The position numbers and the translations under genes were made by a program. The notes below the pieces were generated by a model. The model was not told where the DNA came from and made no database searches. It saw only the letters and a program-made list of their open reading frames with translations. A stretch of 64,000 nt of DNA from Acidimicrobiia bacterium (GTDB lineage: Bacteria > Actinomycetota > Acidimicrobiia > Acidimicrobiales > Bin134), in contig JAJDYU010000024.1 of assembly GCA_022825005.1 (NCBI GenBank), forward strand, positions 1 through 64,000, given 5' to 3'. Positions 51,765 through 60,455 of this stretch are shown piece by piece (within the stretch, counting starts at the first letter, position 1; each line of letters starts with the position of its first letter).

Positions 51765-53021
51765 TCAACCGGCTTCGATTCCCGTACGGGGGGCCATCGC
51801 GTGTTTTCGCTGGTGGTGGACGGCGAAGAGTTGGCAGGTTAGGGCGGCGGTGCCGTAGGCGAGGTAGCCGACGGCGGCGGGGGTGACCGAGCCGCTGATG
51901 GCCTGGTCGATGATGGCAGCGAGGCCGGCGCCGAGCATGGCCATGGTGAAGCCGAGCACGGCGGCGGCGGTACCGGCCATCTCACCCATAGGCTCGAGCG
52001 CCAGGCTCTGGCCCAGGGGGAAGAACGCCACCATGCAGGCGTTGGCCAGGCTGAAGATGGTGATCCAAAGAACAAAGTGCGGCCGGCCTCCGGCGGCCAG
52101 GGCCAGACCCAGCATGGTTGCCGCGGCACAGATCTGTAGACAGCCCGCCCCGAGCGCCACCGAGCGGGCCCGGAATCGGTGCAACGCCCGGTTATTGAGC
52201 AGCGTCACCATGCCCATGCCCGCAGCCATGATCGAGAAGTAAGGGACGAACCAGCGCTCCTGATCGAAGACGTCGTCAAAGATCAGCTCGGAGCTCGCCA
52301 AGAACGAGAAAAAGGCGCCGGCGCAGAACATGGTGGCCAGCGTGTAGCCCAGCGTCACCGGGTGGGTGGTGACCGACCGGAAGCCGGCCATCGTCGAGCG
52401 AAAGGTCAGCGGTCGCCGGTGCTCGGGCTTCAGTGTCTCCTCCAACCGCAGCGACCACGCCACGATCACCACGGCGGTGAACACGCTGAAGGCCATCACA
52501 TACCGCCACGAGCCCAGCTCCACCAGGCCCTTGCCCAGCGGCGGCCCGGCCACCGGGGCCCAGAAGAACACCGCCATAACCAGGGTCATCACCCGGGCCA
52601 TGGCGTCTCCGGAGTAGTAGTCGCGCACGATGGCCTGGGCGGCGGTGCGGGGGCCGGCCGCCGCGAAACCCCAGATGAAGCGGCTCACATAGAGCATGCC
52701 CAGCGACACCGACAGGGTGGCCATGAGCGATGCCAGGCCGTACAGCACCATGCTGCCGATGAGGATCCTCTTGCGACCGAGAGCGTCGGCCATCGGGCCG
52801 TAAACCAGGTTGCCGATACCCGAGCCCACGAAGAACAGCGTGATGGTGAGCGACAGGCCGGTGGAGTCCTCCGGCAGGTTGAACGCATCCCGCATCTCCG
52901 AGAACGCCGGGAGCAGGGTGTCGATGGCCAGTGCCGACACGGCGCTGATCATGGCGATGAAGAGGATGAACTCCCGTTCGCCCAATTTGCGACCGGTGTA
53001 GGTGGATGCGGGCTTGCTCAC
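51765..53021 (-). CDS. MFS transporter, Bcr/CflA drug-efflux type
   Basis: 418 aa with 12 likely transmembrane segments. It begins MSKPASTYTGRKLGEREFIL; the family motif between helices 2 and 3 is GNLVYGPMADALGRKRILIG near residue 70, and WGFAAAGPRTAAQAIVRDYY near 115 is typical of Bcr/CflA proteins. Substrates are unknown. The C-terminal nine or so residues come from a tRNA-end copy. It is divergent from the SDR at 53061. Confidence 0.9.
   Translation of the reverse strand: MSKPASTYTGRKLGEREFILFIAMISAVSALAIDTLLPAFSEMRDAFNLPEDSTGLSLTITLFFVGSGIGNLVYGPMADALGRKRILIGSMVLYGLASLMATLSVSLGMLYVSRFIWGFAAAGPRTAAQAIVRDYYSGDAMARVMTLVMAVFFWAPVAGPPLGKGLVELGSWRYVMAFSVFTAVVIVAWSLRLEETLKPEHRRPLTFRSTMAGFRSVTTHPVTLGYTLATMFCAGAFFSFLASSELIFDDVFDQERWFVPYFSIMAAGMGMVTLLNNRALHRFRARSVALGAGCLQICAAATMLGLALAAGGRPHFVLWITIFSLANACMVAFFPLGQSLALEPMGEMAGTAAAVLGFTMAMLGAGLAAIIDQAISGSVTPAAVGYLAYGTAALTCQLFAVHHQRKHAMAPRTGIEAG
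51774..51796 (+). repeat. Third copy of the tRNA-Glu 3' end, inside an MFS gene
   Basis: 23 bases match tRNA-Glu 49550-49572 (T-arm loop to CCA) with two mismatches. On the minus strand they encode the last residues of the MFS transporter (APRTGIEAG), a peptide typical of translated tRNA T-arms. This implies that an old integration or recombination at the tRNA end supplied the gene's 3' end. Confidence 0.75.
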
Positions 53022-53060
53022 ACCGGCCGACTTCTCATAACGGCGTAGCCTGTTCCCCCT

Positions 53061-53828
53061 ATGACGGAGATGTCAAAGACGTTAGAGGGCAAGGTGGCGC
53101 TGGTCACCGGCGCGGCCCGGGGGCTGGGCGCCGAGATCGTGCGGCGCATGGTGGCCGCCGGGGCCCGGGTGACGGCGGCGGACAAGCGGGTGGACGACGG
53201 GGCCGTGGCTGCTGCTGAGGCCGGGGCAGGCTTCACAGAGTTGGACGTGACCGATGCCGAGCAATGGGCCGCTGCGGTGGATGCGGCCGCCGCCGATGGC
53301 CGCCTGGACATCTTGGTCAACAATGCGGCGATCACCCGGGTGGTCCCCATTTTGGACTGCGATCCTGCGGAATTCCGCAAGGTGATCGATACCAACCTGG
53401 TGGGCACCTTCTTGGGCATCCGAGCCGCGGCGCCAATCATGGCGTCGGGCGGGGGAGGGTCGATCGTGAACCTGAGCTCGCCCAGCGCCTTCGAGGGCAC
53501 GGTGGGGATGCCGGCCTACTCCACCTCCAAGTGGGGCATTCGGGGGCTCACCCGCACGGCGGCCTTGGAGCTGGCCGACTCCGGCATCCGGGTGAACGCG
53601 GTGGTGCCCGGTGCGCTGCGCACCGCTATGACCCGTCGACCGGGATGGGAAGACGAAGACTACGAGCGCCATTACGGCGCCACCGTGCCGCTGCGGCGCA
53701 TGGCCGAACTCGGAGAGGTGGCCGACCTGGTGGTGTGGCTGGCCTCCGACCAGGCCTCTTACTGCACCGGAGGCGACTACGCCGCCGACGGCGGCCTGGG
53801 AGCGGGCTCGCCCCCCGAGAGGGGCTAG
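53061..53828 (+). CDS. SDR family oxidoreductase
   Basis: 255 aa. TGAARGLGAEIVRRMVAAG is near residue 16, NNAAIT near 92, the catalytic serine is in NLSSPSAFEG, and YSTSK is intact. The C-terminus is TGGDYAADGGLGAGSPPERG. ATG 53061 or ATG 53070 could start it. Its stop overlaps that of the methyltransferase gene on the other strand by 4 bp. Confidence 0.92.
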   Translation: MTEMSKTLEGKVALVTGAARGLGAEIVRRMVAAGARVTAADKRVDDGAVAAAEAGAGFTELDVTDAEQWAAAVDAAAADGRLDILVNNAAITRVVPILDCDPAEFRKVIDTNLVGTFLGIRAAAPIMASGGGGSIVNLSSPSAFEGTVGMPAYSTSKWGIRGLTRTAALELADSGIRVNAVVPGALRTAMTRRPGWEDEDYERHYGATVPLRRMAELGEVADLVVWLASDQASYCTGGDYAADGGLGAGSPPERG

Positions 53829-54541
53829 TTCGAGTAGTCGGGGTTGAACCGGACCTGGCCCTCTACTCGGTGGAGCCAGGGGTAGAGCTCGGTGGGGCGG
53901 CGGGCGATGATCGCCAGCTGGTTGGACTGGCGCTTGAACACGGTGCACAGCGCAGCCAGGGCGGGTTTGGCGAGCATCCCGGCCAGCCGCCGGCGGCGGC
54001 CGGTGGCCTCGGCGGTGGGAAGGCGCAGGCCATGGCGGAACTCGATCCGGGGCTCGCCGGTGGGGTCGTATGACCGCAGGGTCTTCTCCACTTCAGCCTC
54101 GGTCCAGCGATACACGTGGTTGGGCACGCTGGTGTTGTCCAGTCCGCCGGTGCGGAATCCCTGGTCGGTAACGGCGGCCAGCTCGTAGGCATCCGCCATG
54201 CCCACCCGAACCGCCAGCCGCATCAGCGCGCTGTCGCGGGCTTCAATGGCCACGATCCCCTCCCGGCACACCCGGTACATCTCCCCCAGCGCCCGGTGGG
54301 GGGAGCGGCAGTGGTGCAGCCCCTCAGAGACGAACACCCAGTCGAACGAGCGATCCTCAAAGGTCAGCGACTGGGCGTCCTGGAACGACCACGCCCCGTC
54401 GGGCACCAGCGGGGCGAACGCCTCGTCGAGATTGGACACCACCACATCGGTGAAACCCAGGGACGACAGCAACTCCCAGTCCTCAATGCCGGCGCACACC
54501 GCCAGCAGCCGAGCGTCGGCGTCAAGGCCCAGGCTGTTCAT
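53825..54541 (-). CDS. Class I SAM-dependent methyltransferase
   Basis: 238 aa. The SAM-binding motif is degenerate: RLLAVCAGIEDWELLSSLGF near residue 11. The motif II/III region is SFDWVFVSEGLHHCRSPHRA near 72 (Methyltransf_11 style). The C-terminal region has many basic residues and no membrane segment. Substrate unknown. Divergent from the LLM oxidoreductase. Confidence 0.8.
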   Translation of the reverse strand: MNSLGLDADARLLAVCAGIEDWELLSSLGFTDVVVSNLDEAFAPLVPDGAWSFQDAQSLTFEDRSFDWVFVSEGLHHCRSPHRALGEMYRVCREGIVAIEARDSALMRLAVRVGMADAYELAAVTDQGFRTGGLDNTSVPNHVYRWTEAEVEKTLRSYDPTGEPRIEFRHGLRLPTAEATGRRRRLAGMLAKPALAALCTVFKRQSNQLAIIARRPTELYPWLHRVEGQVRFNPDYSN

Positions 54542-54628
54542 GGTGGCGGCGGCGAATTTGCGGTCCAGGATCCCTCTCCTGTTTCAGGCGTGGTTAGCCA
54601 TCGTACGGCGACCGCTAGTTTTCTGAGG

Positions 54629-55444
54629 GTGAAGTTCGGGTTTCCCTTTATCTCGCTGCACCCGGGGGCATGGGTAGAGGTGGCCCAGGCCGCCGACGAG
54701 GCCGGGTTCGAGTCGTGCTGGATCGCCGACCATCTGGTGTTCCCGGTGGAGATGGAGGGCTCGCTGGGCGACGTCGAACATCCCAACGTGCCGGCCACGG
54801 TGCCGGTGTACGACGCCCCGTCCTTTCTCTCTTACCTGGCCGGCCAGACCACCCGCATCAACCTGGGCGTGTACGTGTACCTGGCCGGGCTGCGCCACCC
54901 CTTCTCCACCGCCCGGGGTTTCGCCACCTTGGACCACGTCAGCAACGGGCGGGCGCTGTTCGGCGTGGGAGCGGGATGGCTGCGCAACGAGTGGACCGCC
55001 GCGGGGATGGACCCCCGCACCCGGGGCCGCCGCCTCGACGAGGCGCTCGATGTGTGCGTGCGGCTCTGGACCGAGCCCGAGGTGGAGCACCACGGCGAGT
55101 TCTACGACTTCGAGCCGGTGGCGTTCGAGCCCAAGCCGGTGCAGAAGCCCCATCCCCCGATTCTGGTGGGCGGATTGTCCGACGCCGCCCTGCGCCGGGC
55201 CGCCCGCTACCAGGGGTGGATGGGCATGGGCGACTCTTTCGAGTCGGTGCGGGCCGCCGCCGATCGGCTGGCCGAACTGGGTGCGCCCGACATAGAGATC
55301 ACCGCCCAGGGCCGCTGCGAAACGCTCGACGACCTGCGCCGTTGGGAGGATGCCGGGGCCCACCGACTGGTGGTCACACCATGGGAGAGCACCAGCAAAG
55401 CGGTTGACTCGCTCAGGCAGTTCGCGGAGCGGTTCATCTCCTGA
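54629..55444 (+). CDS. LLM-class F420-dependent oxidoreductase
   Basis: 271-aa luciferase-like TIM barrel probably using coenzyme F420. It starts at GTG 54629 (KFGFPFISLHPGAWVEVAQA). Family segments are ESCWIADHLVFP near residue 28, LGVYVYLAGLRHPFSTARGF near 75, DHVSNGRALFGVGAGWLRNE near 97 and HPPILVGGLSDAALRRAARY near 175. TAGTTT lies seven bases upstream of the GTG, so the message may be leaderless. The long upstream open frame is antisense to the methyltransferase and is ignored. Confidence 0.9.
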   Translation: MKFGFPFISLHPGAWVEVAQAADEAGFESCWIADHLVFPVEMEGSLGDVEHPNVPATVPVYDAPSFLSYLAGQTTRINLGVYVYLAGLRHPFSTARGFATLDHVSNGRALFGVGAGWLRNEWTAAGMDPRTRGRRLDEALDVCVRLWTEPEVEHHGEFYDFEPVAFEPKPVQKPHPPILVGGLSDAALRRAARYQGWMGMGDSFESVRAAADRLAELGAPDIEITAQGRCETLDDLRRWEDAGAHRLVVTPWESTSKAVDSLRQFAERFIS

Positions 55445-55540
55445 GCGGGCGAATTGCAACTGGTTGGAAATGTGCCAAAAAGCCCAGGGGAGGGCGTAGA
55501 ATGGCATTTCTGCGCAAACAACGTCTGACTAGGGATTGCC

Positions 55541-55813
55541 ATGGGTCGAGGATCAGAGAGCTTTCAAAAGCGACAGCGGGAAAAGAACAAGCGCGAGAGG
55601 GCTGCGGCCAAACAGGCCCGCCGCCACGGCAAGCTTGAAGTCCCGTTTGACGAGGAGGTTGAGGCGCCCTCTTCAAACGGAAAGTCAGAAGCCGAGCTGT
55701 ATGAGGACTTCCGCCTGCTGAGCGAGAAGTACCAGTCCGGGGGAATGGACGAGGAGACCTACGAGCAGCGCCGGGCCGAGATCTTCGAGCAACTCGGCCT
55801 CGAGGTCCACTGA
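55541..55813 (+). CDS. Small basic/acidic protein with a SHOCT-like C-terminus
   Basis: 90 aa. The N-terminal 30 residues are rich in Lys/Arg (KRQREKNKRERAAAKQARRH), and the C-terminal 35 residues (LSEKYQSGGMDEETYEQRRA) fit the short SHOCT-type helix-turn-helix motif. No signal peptide. Function unknown; nucleic-acid or ribosome contact is possible for the basic end. Confidence 0.65.
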   Translation: MGRGSESFQKRQREKNKRERAAAKQARRHGKLEVPFDEEVEAPSSNGKSEAELYEDFRLLSEKYQSGGMDEETYEQRRAEIFEQLGLEVH

Positions 55814-55862
55814 CCCAATTCGGTTACCCCGCCCAACCGGCGGTAGCTGAAACCGAGGAAGC

Positions 55863-56909
55863 TCAACCAGCGGCGATCAGCCGACTCGTGGGCATGCCCA
55901 GCATGCACGACAGCCCCGCCGACTGGAGCCCGCCCGCACCGCCGGCCACCAGGATCTCGAAGTAGTCGGGAGAGGGCACGATCGGCACCCGGTCGTTCTC
56001 AATGGCAACGCCGAGATTCTCCAGCACGTCTCTGGTGGGCTGGCGCCGATAGGGAGGGTAGAAGTCGAGCGGCACCCGGGCCTCGGCAAACAGATGCTCC
56101 CGCAATTCCTGTTTGGTGGGCAGAAGGCTGGCCACCATCTCGGCGATGACCGGGCTCATCACCAGCACGGTCGGGAACGGGTTGGGGGCGTCGTGGCCCC
56201 CGCACGGCCCGCTGATGGCCAGGCCGTTGGTCACGTGGTGCAGCACCTGGTCGGGCTCGTGGTGCATGTCGGTGATGGGCCACATCCCGTTCACCGCCAG
56301 CACCGTCACCACATCGTCGTCGGCGTCGAACCCCATGTCGACGTGGTGGGGCGGCCACGGAGAAGCCTCTTCATTCTCGGCCACGCACAGCGAGGTGGCT
56401 TTGCCGGGCCAGCCCAGCGGGGCCTTGTCCACCTCGCCGGGAATGGCCCCGCCGATGTTCACCAGGGCCAGCCGCAGCGCCCGACCCACCGTTGCGTTGG
56501 TGTGAGCCCCCGGCCCGAAGCAACCCGCGCCGAAGTTGAAGCTCAACCGATGTCGGATCGGGCCGTTCACCACCAGCATCGGGCCCACCGGGTTGGTGGT
56601 TGTCTGCACCCCGTGGGCGTTCATCTGCGGGTCGCAGAAGGCGTCGATAGCGGCGATGAGCACGGGCATCGCGTCGGGGACGCAGCCGGCCATCACCGCG
56701 TTGACCGCGATCTTCTCCACCGTGGCCGGCGCGTTCAGCGGGGGCACGTCGCTCACCACGTGATCGGCCGCCAGCCCGGAAGCGGCCACCGCCGCGGCCA
56801 CCCGCTCGGGGGTGGGGGGAACCACCGGCAAACCGTCGGTCATGCCCCGTTCTCGCAGGTAGGCCTCTACCTCGTCGACTCCGCCGTCGACGTCAACCTG
56901 CTGAGTCAT
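55863..56909 (-). CDS. UGSC-associated conserved protein
   Basis: 348 aa, no signal peptide. Landmarks are MTDGLPVVPPTPERVAAAVA near residue 18, VEKIAVNAVMAGCVPDAMPV near 64, GVQTTTNPVGPMLVVNGPIR near 99 and AENEEASPWPPHHVDMGFDA near 175. It lies 40 bp downstream of the UGSC selenoprotein gene on the same strand. From memory this family commonly neighbours UGSC proteins, so the two probably act together in an unknown reaction. It carries several cysteines but no in-frame TGA. Confidence 0.75.
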   Translation of the reverse strand: MTQQVDVDGGVDEVEAYLRERGMTDGLPVVPPTPERVAAAVAASGLAADHVVSDVPPLNAPATVEKIAVNAVMAGCVPDAMPVLIAAIDAFCDPQMNAHGVQTTTNPVGPMLVVNGPIRHRLSFNFGAGCFGPGAHTNATVGRALRLALVNIGGAIPGEVDKAPLGWPGKATSLCVAENEEASPWPPHHVDMGFDADDDVVTVLAVNGMWPITDMHHEPDQVLHHVTNGLAISGPCGGHDAPNPFPTVLVMSPVIAEMVASLLPTKQELREHLFAEARVPLDFYPPYRRQPTRDVLENLGVAIENDRVPIVPSPDYFEILVAGGAGGLQSAGLSCMLGMPTSRLIAAG

Positions 56910-56949
56910 CTCGCCTTTGTCTGGCTGACTGACGTGGCATTCCGCCGGG

Positions 56950-57489
56950 TCATGCCACCAGGGCGTCCACGATGTCGTCGAGACGAGATGCGATGTCGGC
57001 CCTGATGTCTTCCTCCGCCCACTCGTCGTAGCCCGACGGCAACACGATCAGCGGCTGGTTGTCCACCCGCAGGCCCCGGGCAGTGGCCTCGGCCAGGCCC
57101 CGGAACTGCTCGGTCACCAGGCCCACCGCCGGAGTTCCCATGGCTTCCAGCGTGCTGCTGGCGTGGATACACCACGCCGTACACGAGCCTCAATTGCCCA
57201 AGCCGCTGATCACCGCGTCGACCTCCTTGTGGAAGGCCTCCATCTCCTGTTGATACTGCTCGGGATCGGCGCCGTGCATGGGGCCGCTGGCCCGAACCAC
57301 CACCCCGGCCGCCCCGGCCCGATCTACCAACTGGCGGGACAGCTCGTCGGCCATGATGGCCATAGACCGCCACATGTCGTTGTCGATGATGCCCACCGTC
57401 GCGCCGGCCAGCGAGTCTTTGCGGATGGCCAGCGGCTGTGCGGGCTCGTTCACCTCGCCGGTGGGCAACAAGATGGTGGTGGTTTCCAT
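56950..57489 (-). CDS. UGSC family selenoprotein (in-frame TGA = selenocysteine)
   Basis: ATG 57489 follows GGGAGGA with ideal spacing. The frame runs 99 codons to TGA (57190-57192), then stays open for 79 more to TGA 56950. Across the TGA it reads VISGLGN-U-GSCTAWCIHAS, the exact UGSC signature; the N-terminal segment LAGATVGIIDNDMWRS and the tail LIVLPSGYDEW also fit. The product is 179 aa with Sec100. A perfect hairpin sits 11 bases after the TGA. UGSC proteins have unknown chemistry; a redox or substrate-binding U/C pair is inferred. Automated callers would stop at residue 99 or merge it wrongly. Confidence 0.9.
57160..57178 (-). promoter_or_regulatory. Bacterial SECIS-like stem-loop of the UGSC gene
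   Basis: In the mRNA, 11 bases after the UGA, GGCGUGG pairs perfectly with CCACGCC around the loop UGUAU. The apical loop starts 18 bases after the UGA and has a G in its first two positions, as required of bacterial SECIS elements read by SelB. The stem is entirely coding sequence. Confidence 0.75.
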
Positions 57490-57567
57490 GAGTTCCTCCC
57501 GGTGATCCACCGGCCGACTCGCCGGGCAACCCGAGCGAGACCTTCCGGTCCACCCTACCCCGTGCCG

Positions 57568-57573
57568 TATTGT
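57568..57573 (+). promoter_or_regulatory. -10 element for a probable leaderless transcript
   Basis: TATTGT (TANNNT) is followed by six bases and ATG 57580, so transcription could begin on the start codon. No ribosome binding site precedes the ATG. It lies in the divergent gap shared with the selenoprotein gene. Confidence 0.4.
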
Positions 57574-57579
57574 GTCGCG

Positions 57580-58572
57580 ATGCGCACGACGACGCTGCCC
57601 CGGCCGCCGGTCATCATGGAACAGTCCCTGGAAGACCCCGATGTGCTGCTGGGAATCTTGCAGCGGCAGTCGCCCCACCCGCTGACGCTGGCCGGCGCGG
57701 AATTCGTCGAGAGCCGGGCTGCGCTGCGGGCCGGAGCCCGCACCGGCGACGTACCCCCGTTCGTCGATGTAGTTGACGGCGAGCCCCGGGTTCCGCCGGT
57801 GTTCCGCACCACTTGGGGCGCCGAACACCAGGCCGTGGAGGGGGCGGACACCATCGTGAACAACCCCCGGTTCATCGAAGCCGCCCAAGAGCTCTACAGC
57901 GCCGAGGTGGTGCGGCCCTATTTCACCTATGTGAACATCAACGCCCCCAGCGGCCAGTACGCCCGCCACACCGACATTCCCGCCTTTCGGGGGGTGAGCC
58001 GAGACGACTACCCCACCTGGCTGCTCAATTGCATGATGCACTCGGGGTGCTTCGACCGCTGGCGGGTGCAGATCGCCACCGCGGTGTGCTGGTACTACGA
58101 GGGCGTCGGCGGGGAGTTCACCTACTGGCCCGAAGGATGGGATGGCGACATGGTGACCGTGAAACCGCCCTACAACTACGGGGTGATGGGCGACAACGAT
58201 TACATGCCCCATCGGGTGGAGTCGATCGGCGCCGAAGCCGACTACGTGAAGTACGGATTCGACGCCACCATCACGCTCACCCCCGATCGCCAGTGGATCA
58301 TCGAAGAGCCCGGCCACGAGCCGGTGCACCGTGACTTCGACGAGGTGCGGGTGTCGCTGTCTTGGAAGGCCTTTGTGTTCGACGACGCCCACGAGGCCGA
58401 GGTGTACGACAAGCACCTGGACGACCTTGACGAGCCAACCCTTGTAGCGACGATGGCCGAGGACTGCGCCCGGCGGGGCGTAGTAGTGCCCGACGGGCCC
58501 GACGCTCTGTCTCAGCCTGAATTCGGAGAGCGGATAAGGAACACCTACCTGTCGTCTGAACTACGCTTCTAA
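57580..58572 (+). CDS. Conserved protein with an HxD motif, possibly 2-oxoglutarate/Fe(II) oxygenase-like
   Basis: 330 aa. The most oxygenase-like element is SGQYARHTDIPAFRG (HxD near residue 130), with a later histidine in NDYMPHRVESIG near 210 that could complete a facial triad. AVCWYYEGVGGEFTYWPEGW near 165 is unusual. Assignment to the double-stranded beta-helix oxygenases is tentative. It is divergent from the UGSC selenoprotein gene (91 bp apart) and upstream of the peptide ABC operon. ATG 57580 is favoured over longer upstream frames. Confidence 0.65.
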   Translation: MRTTTLPRPPVIMEQSLEDPDVLLGILQRQSPHPLTLAGAEFVESRAALRAGARTGDVPPFVDVVDGEPRVPPVFRTTWGAEHQAVEGADTIVNNPRFIEAAQELYSAEVVRPYFTYVNINAPSGQYARHTDIPAFRGVSRDDYPTWLLNCMMHSGCFDRWRVQIATAVCWYYEGVGGEFTYWPEGWDGDMVTVKPPYNYGVMGDNDYMPHRVESIGAEADYVKYGFDATITLTPDRQWIIEEPGHEPVHRDFDEVRVSLSWKAFVFDDAHEAEVYDKHLDDLDEPTLVATMAEDCARRGVVVPDGPDALSQPEFGERIRNTYLSSELRF

Positions 58573-58596
58573 CCGTTTGTTACGGGAGGTTTCTTG

Positions 58597-60393
58597 GTGA
58601 TCGCAAGTTCTCGGGACATGAGAGGCGCGGCTTGGCGGTGGCTGGTGGCTCTTTGCGTGCTCGCGCTGTTGGCATCGGCCTGCGGCGGTGATGACGACAC
58701 CGGCGATGGCGGCTCGCCCCCGGCAACTTCGGCGCCCTCCCAAGACTCGCAGGACGCCCAAGACCCCCAGCCCAGCGACAGCCAAGACGAACAGCCCGTC
58801 GAACAGGAGAGCCGCGACGCCGACGAGGAGTCCCCCGAGCCCACTGCGGCCCCGACGCTGCCGGACGAAGAGCCGCCCCCGTCTGAGCCCGACGAGATTT
58901 ACGGCGGCACACTGGTGTTCGCCCTGGAGTCGGAGACCTCAGGGGGATGGAACCCCATCACCACCTCGGCGGCGACATCGGGACACATCGTGCTGCGCCA
59001 GCTCTACGACCCACTTGTCATCGAAGGCGCCGATGGGGAGGCGATTCCGTTCTTGTTGGAGAGCTTCTCTTCCAACGACGACTACACCGAGTGGACGTTC
59101 ACGCTGCGCCAGGGGATCACGTTTCACGATGGCTCACCGGTGAACTCGGCTGCCCTCGTCCGCCATATGGAGGAACTGAGTAGGGGCACCCTGGCGCGGC
59201 TGGCCATTGAAGAGGCCTCAATGCAGAGCTACGAGGCGGTCGACGACTTGAGCGTGAAGATCACGCTGGGAAGGACATTCGTCGACTTCCCTCTGGGCTT
59301 CACCAGCGCGGGTGGCTTTCTGGGGGCGCCGGCGATGTACGACCTCGGCAACGACAGCCCTCGCAACCCGATCGGCACCGGCCCGTTCATGCTGGAACAG
59401 TGGGATGAGCATGAGGTGACGCGGCTGGTGCGCAACCCGAACTACTGGCGCACCGATGCCGAGGGCCGGCAGCTTCCCTACCTTGACGCCATCGAGTTCC
59501 GCCCCATAGAAGACGATGAGGCCCGGTTCAACACCCTTCGGGCTGGCGATGTGGATGCCAGCGTCGACAACGGCGGAAGAAGGGTGGAGGAGTACAACGA
59601 AGACTTCAAGGCCTATTGGCAGGAAGACAAGTACACGGCCACCACTTCGGTGTTGATGAACACCACGAGACCGCCGTTCGACAACGTGGAGATTCGCCGG
59701 GCGCTGGCCCAGTGCACCGACCGGCAGACCCTCAACACCGTTTTGTGGGACGGGCAGCCGCCCGCCACCGGCCCGTTCTCCCCCGGTACCCCCGGCTATC
59801 TGGAGGACTCCGGGTTTCCCGACTACGACCCTGATGCCGGCCGGGCCGTGTTCGAGCGGTTGGGCGCGCCCAGCTTCGACATCACCACCACAGTCACCAC
59901 GCTCGACCTTCTGCAAGCCGAGTTGCTCGTCCAGATGTGGGGCGAGTGCGGCCTGGACGTGGGCATCGACCAAATGCTCCAGACCGAGGCGGTGACCACG
60001 GCCGTGTTCGGGAACTTCGCGGTGTTCGTGGCCGTCAACCACAGCGGGTACAGCCTGGCCATGGAGCGGTTCTGGTGGCACAGCGGCTACAGCCCGCCTC
60101 CCCCGGTTCCGGCCATCAACTTCGGGCGAGTCGCAGACCCCCGGATCGACGCGGCGCTCGACGAGGTCATCACCACCGACGACGAGCAGCGGCAGCGGGA
60201 GCTCGCCGAGGAGGTGAATAGGGCGTTTGCCGAGGGTGTGTACAACATCTGGCTCTACCACTCTCGGTGGCTGATCGCCGCTCAAGACCACGTGAACGGC
60301 GTCGACAACCTCACGCTCCCCGAGGGGGAAGAGCACCCCAAGATCTTCCTCGGCCGGGTGTTCTTGGCCGAGGTTTGGCTGGACGACAGCTAG
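58597..60393 (+). CDS. Peptide/nickel-type ABC transporter substrate-binding lipoprotein (family 5), copy 1
   Basis: About 598 aa. The lipoprotein signal ends at LLASAC (residues about 24-29), followed by a ~60-residue Asp/Pro/Glu/Ser-rich linker. The family 5 domain starts YGGTLVFALESETSGGWNP and includes TFTLRQGITFHDGSPVNSAA and NPIGTGPFMLEQWDEHEVTR. GTG 58597 is chosen because GGGAGG ends seven bases upstream; TTG 58594 and ATG 58618 are alternatives. It is closely related to the next gene. The ligand is unknown. Confidence 0.93.
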   Translation: MIASSRDMRGAAWRWLVALCVLALLASACGGDDDTGDGGSPPATSAPSQDSQDAQDPQPSDSQDEQPVEQESRDADEESPEPTAAPTLPDEEPPPSEPDEIYGGTLVFALESETSGGWNPITTSAATSGHIVLRQLYDPLVIEGADGEAIPFLLESFSSNDDYTEWTFTLRQGITFHDGSPVNSAALVRHMEELSRGTLARLAIEEASMQSYEAVDDLSVKITLGRTFVDFPLGFTSAGGFLGAPAMYDLGNDSPRNPIGTGPFMLEQWDEHEVTRLVRNPNYWRTDAEGRQLPYLDAIEFRPIEDDEARFNTLRAGDVDASVDNGGRRVEEYNEDFKAYWQEDKYTATTSVLMNTTRPPFDNVEIRRALAQCTDRQTLNTVLWDGQPPATGPFSPGTPGYLEDSGFPDYDPDAGRAVFERLGAPSFDITTTVTTLDLLQAELLVQMWGECGLDVGIDQMLQTEAVTTAVFGNFAVFVAVNHSGYSLAMERFWWHSGYSPPPPVPAINFGRVADPRIDAALDEVITTDDEQRQRELAEEVNRAFAEGVYNIWLYHSRWLIAAQDHVNGVDNLTLPEGEEHPKIFLGRVFLAEVWLDDS

Positions 60394-60455
60394 AAAGCGC
60401 ATCCCCGCCTGCTGGGGTAACTTGGTGCCAACTATCGACATGGGGGGATCGTGTC

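Noticed and set aside
54116..54628. Long N-terminal extension of the LLM oxidoreductase
   Set aside because: It is antisense to the methyltransferase; the family start motif begins at GTG 54629.
57190..58416. 408-codon minus-strand frame ending at the UGSC gene's TGA
   Set aside because: Only its last 99 codons (from ATG 57489) are real; the rest is antisense to the HxD protein and precedes the strong ribosome binding site.
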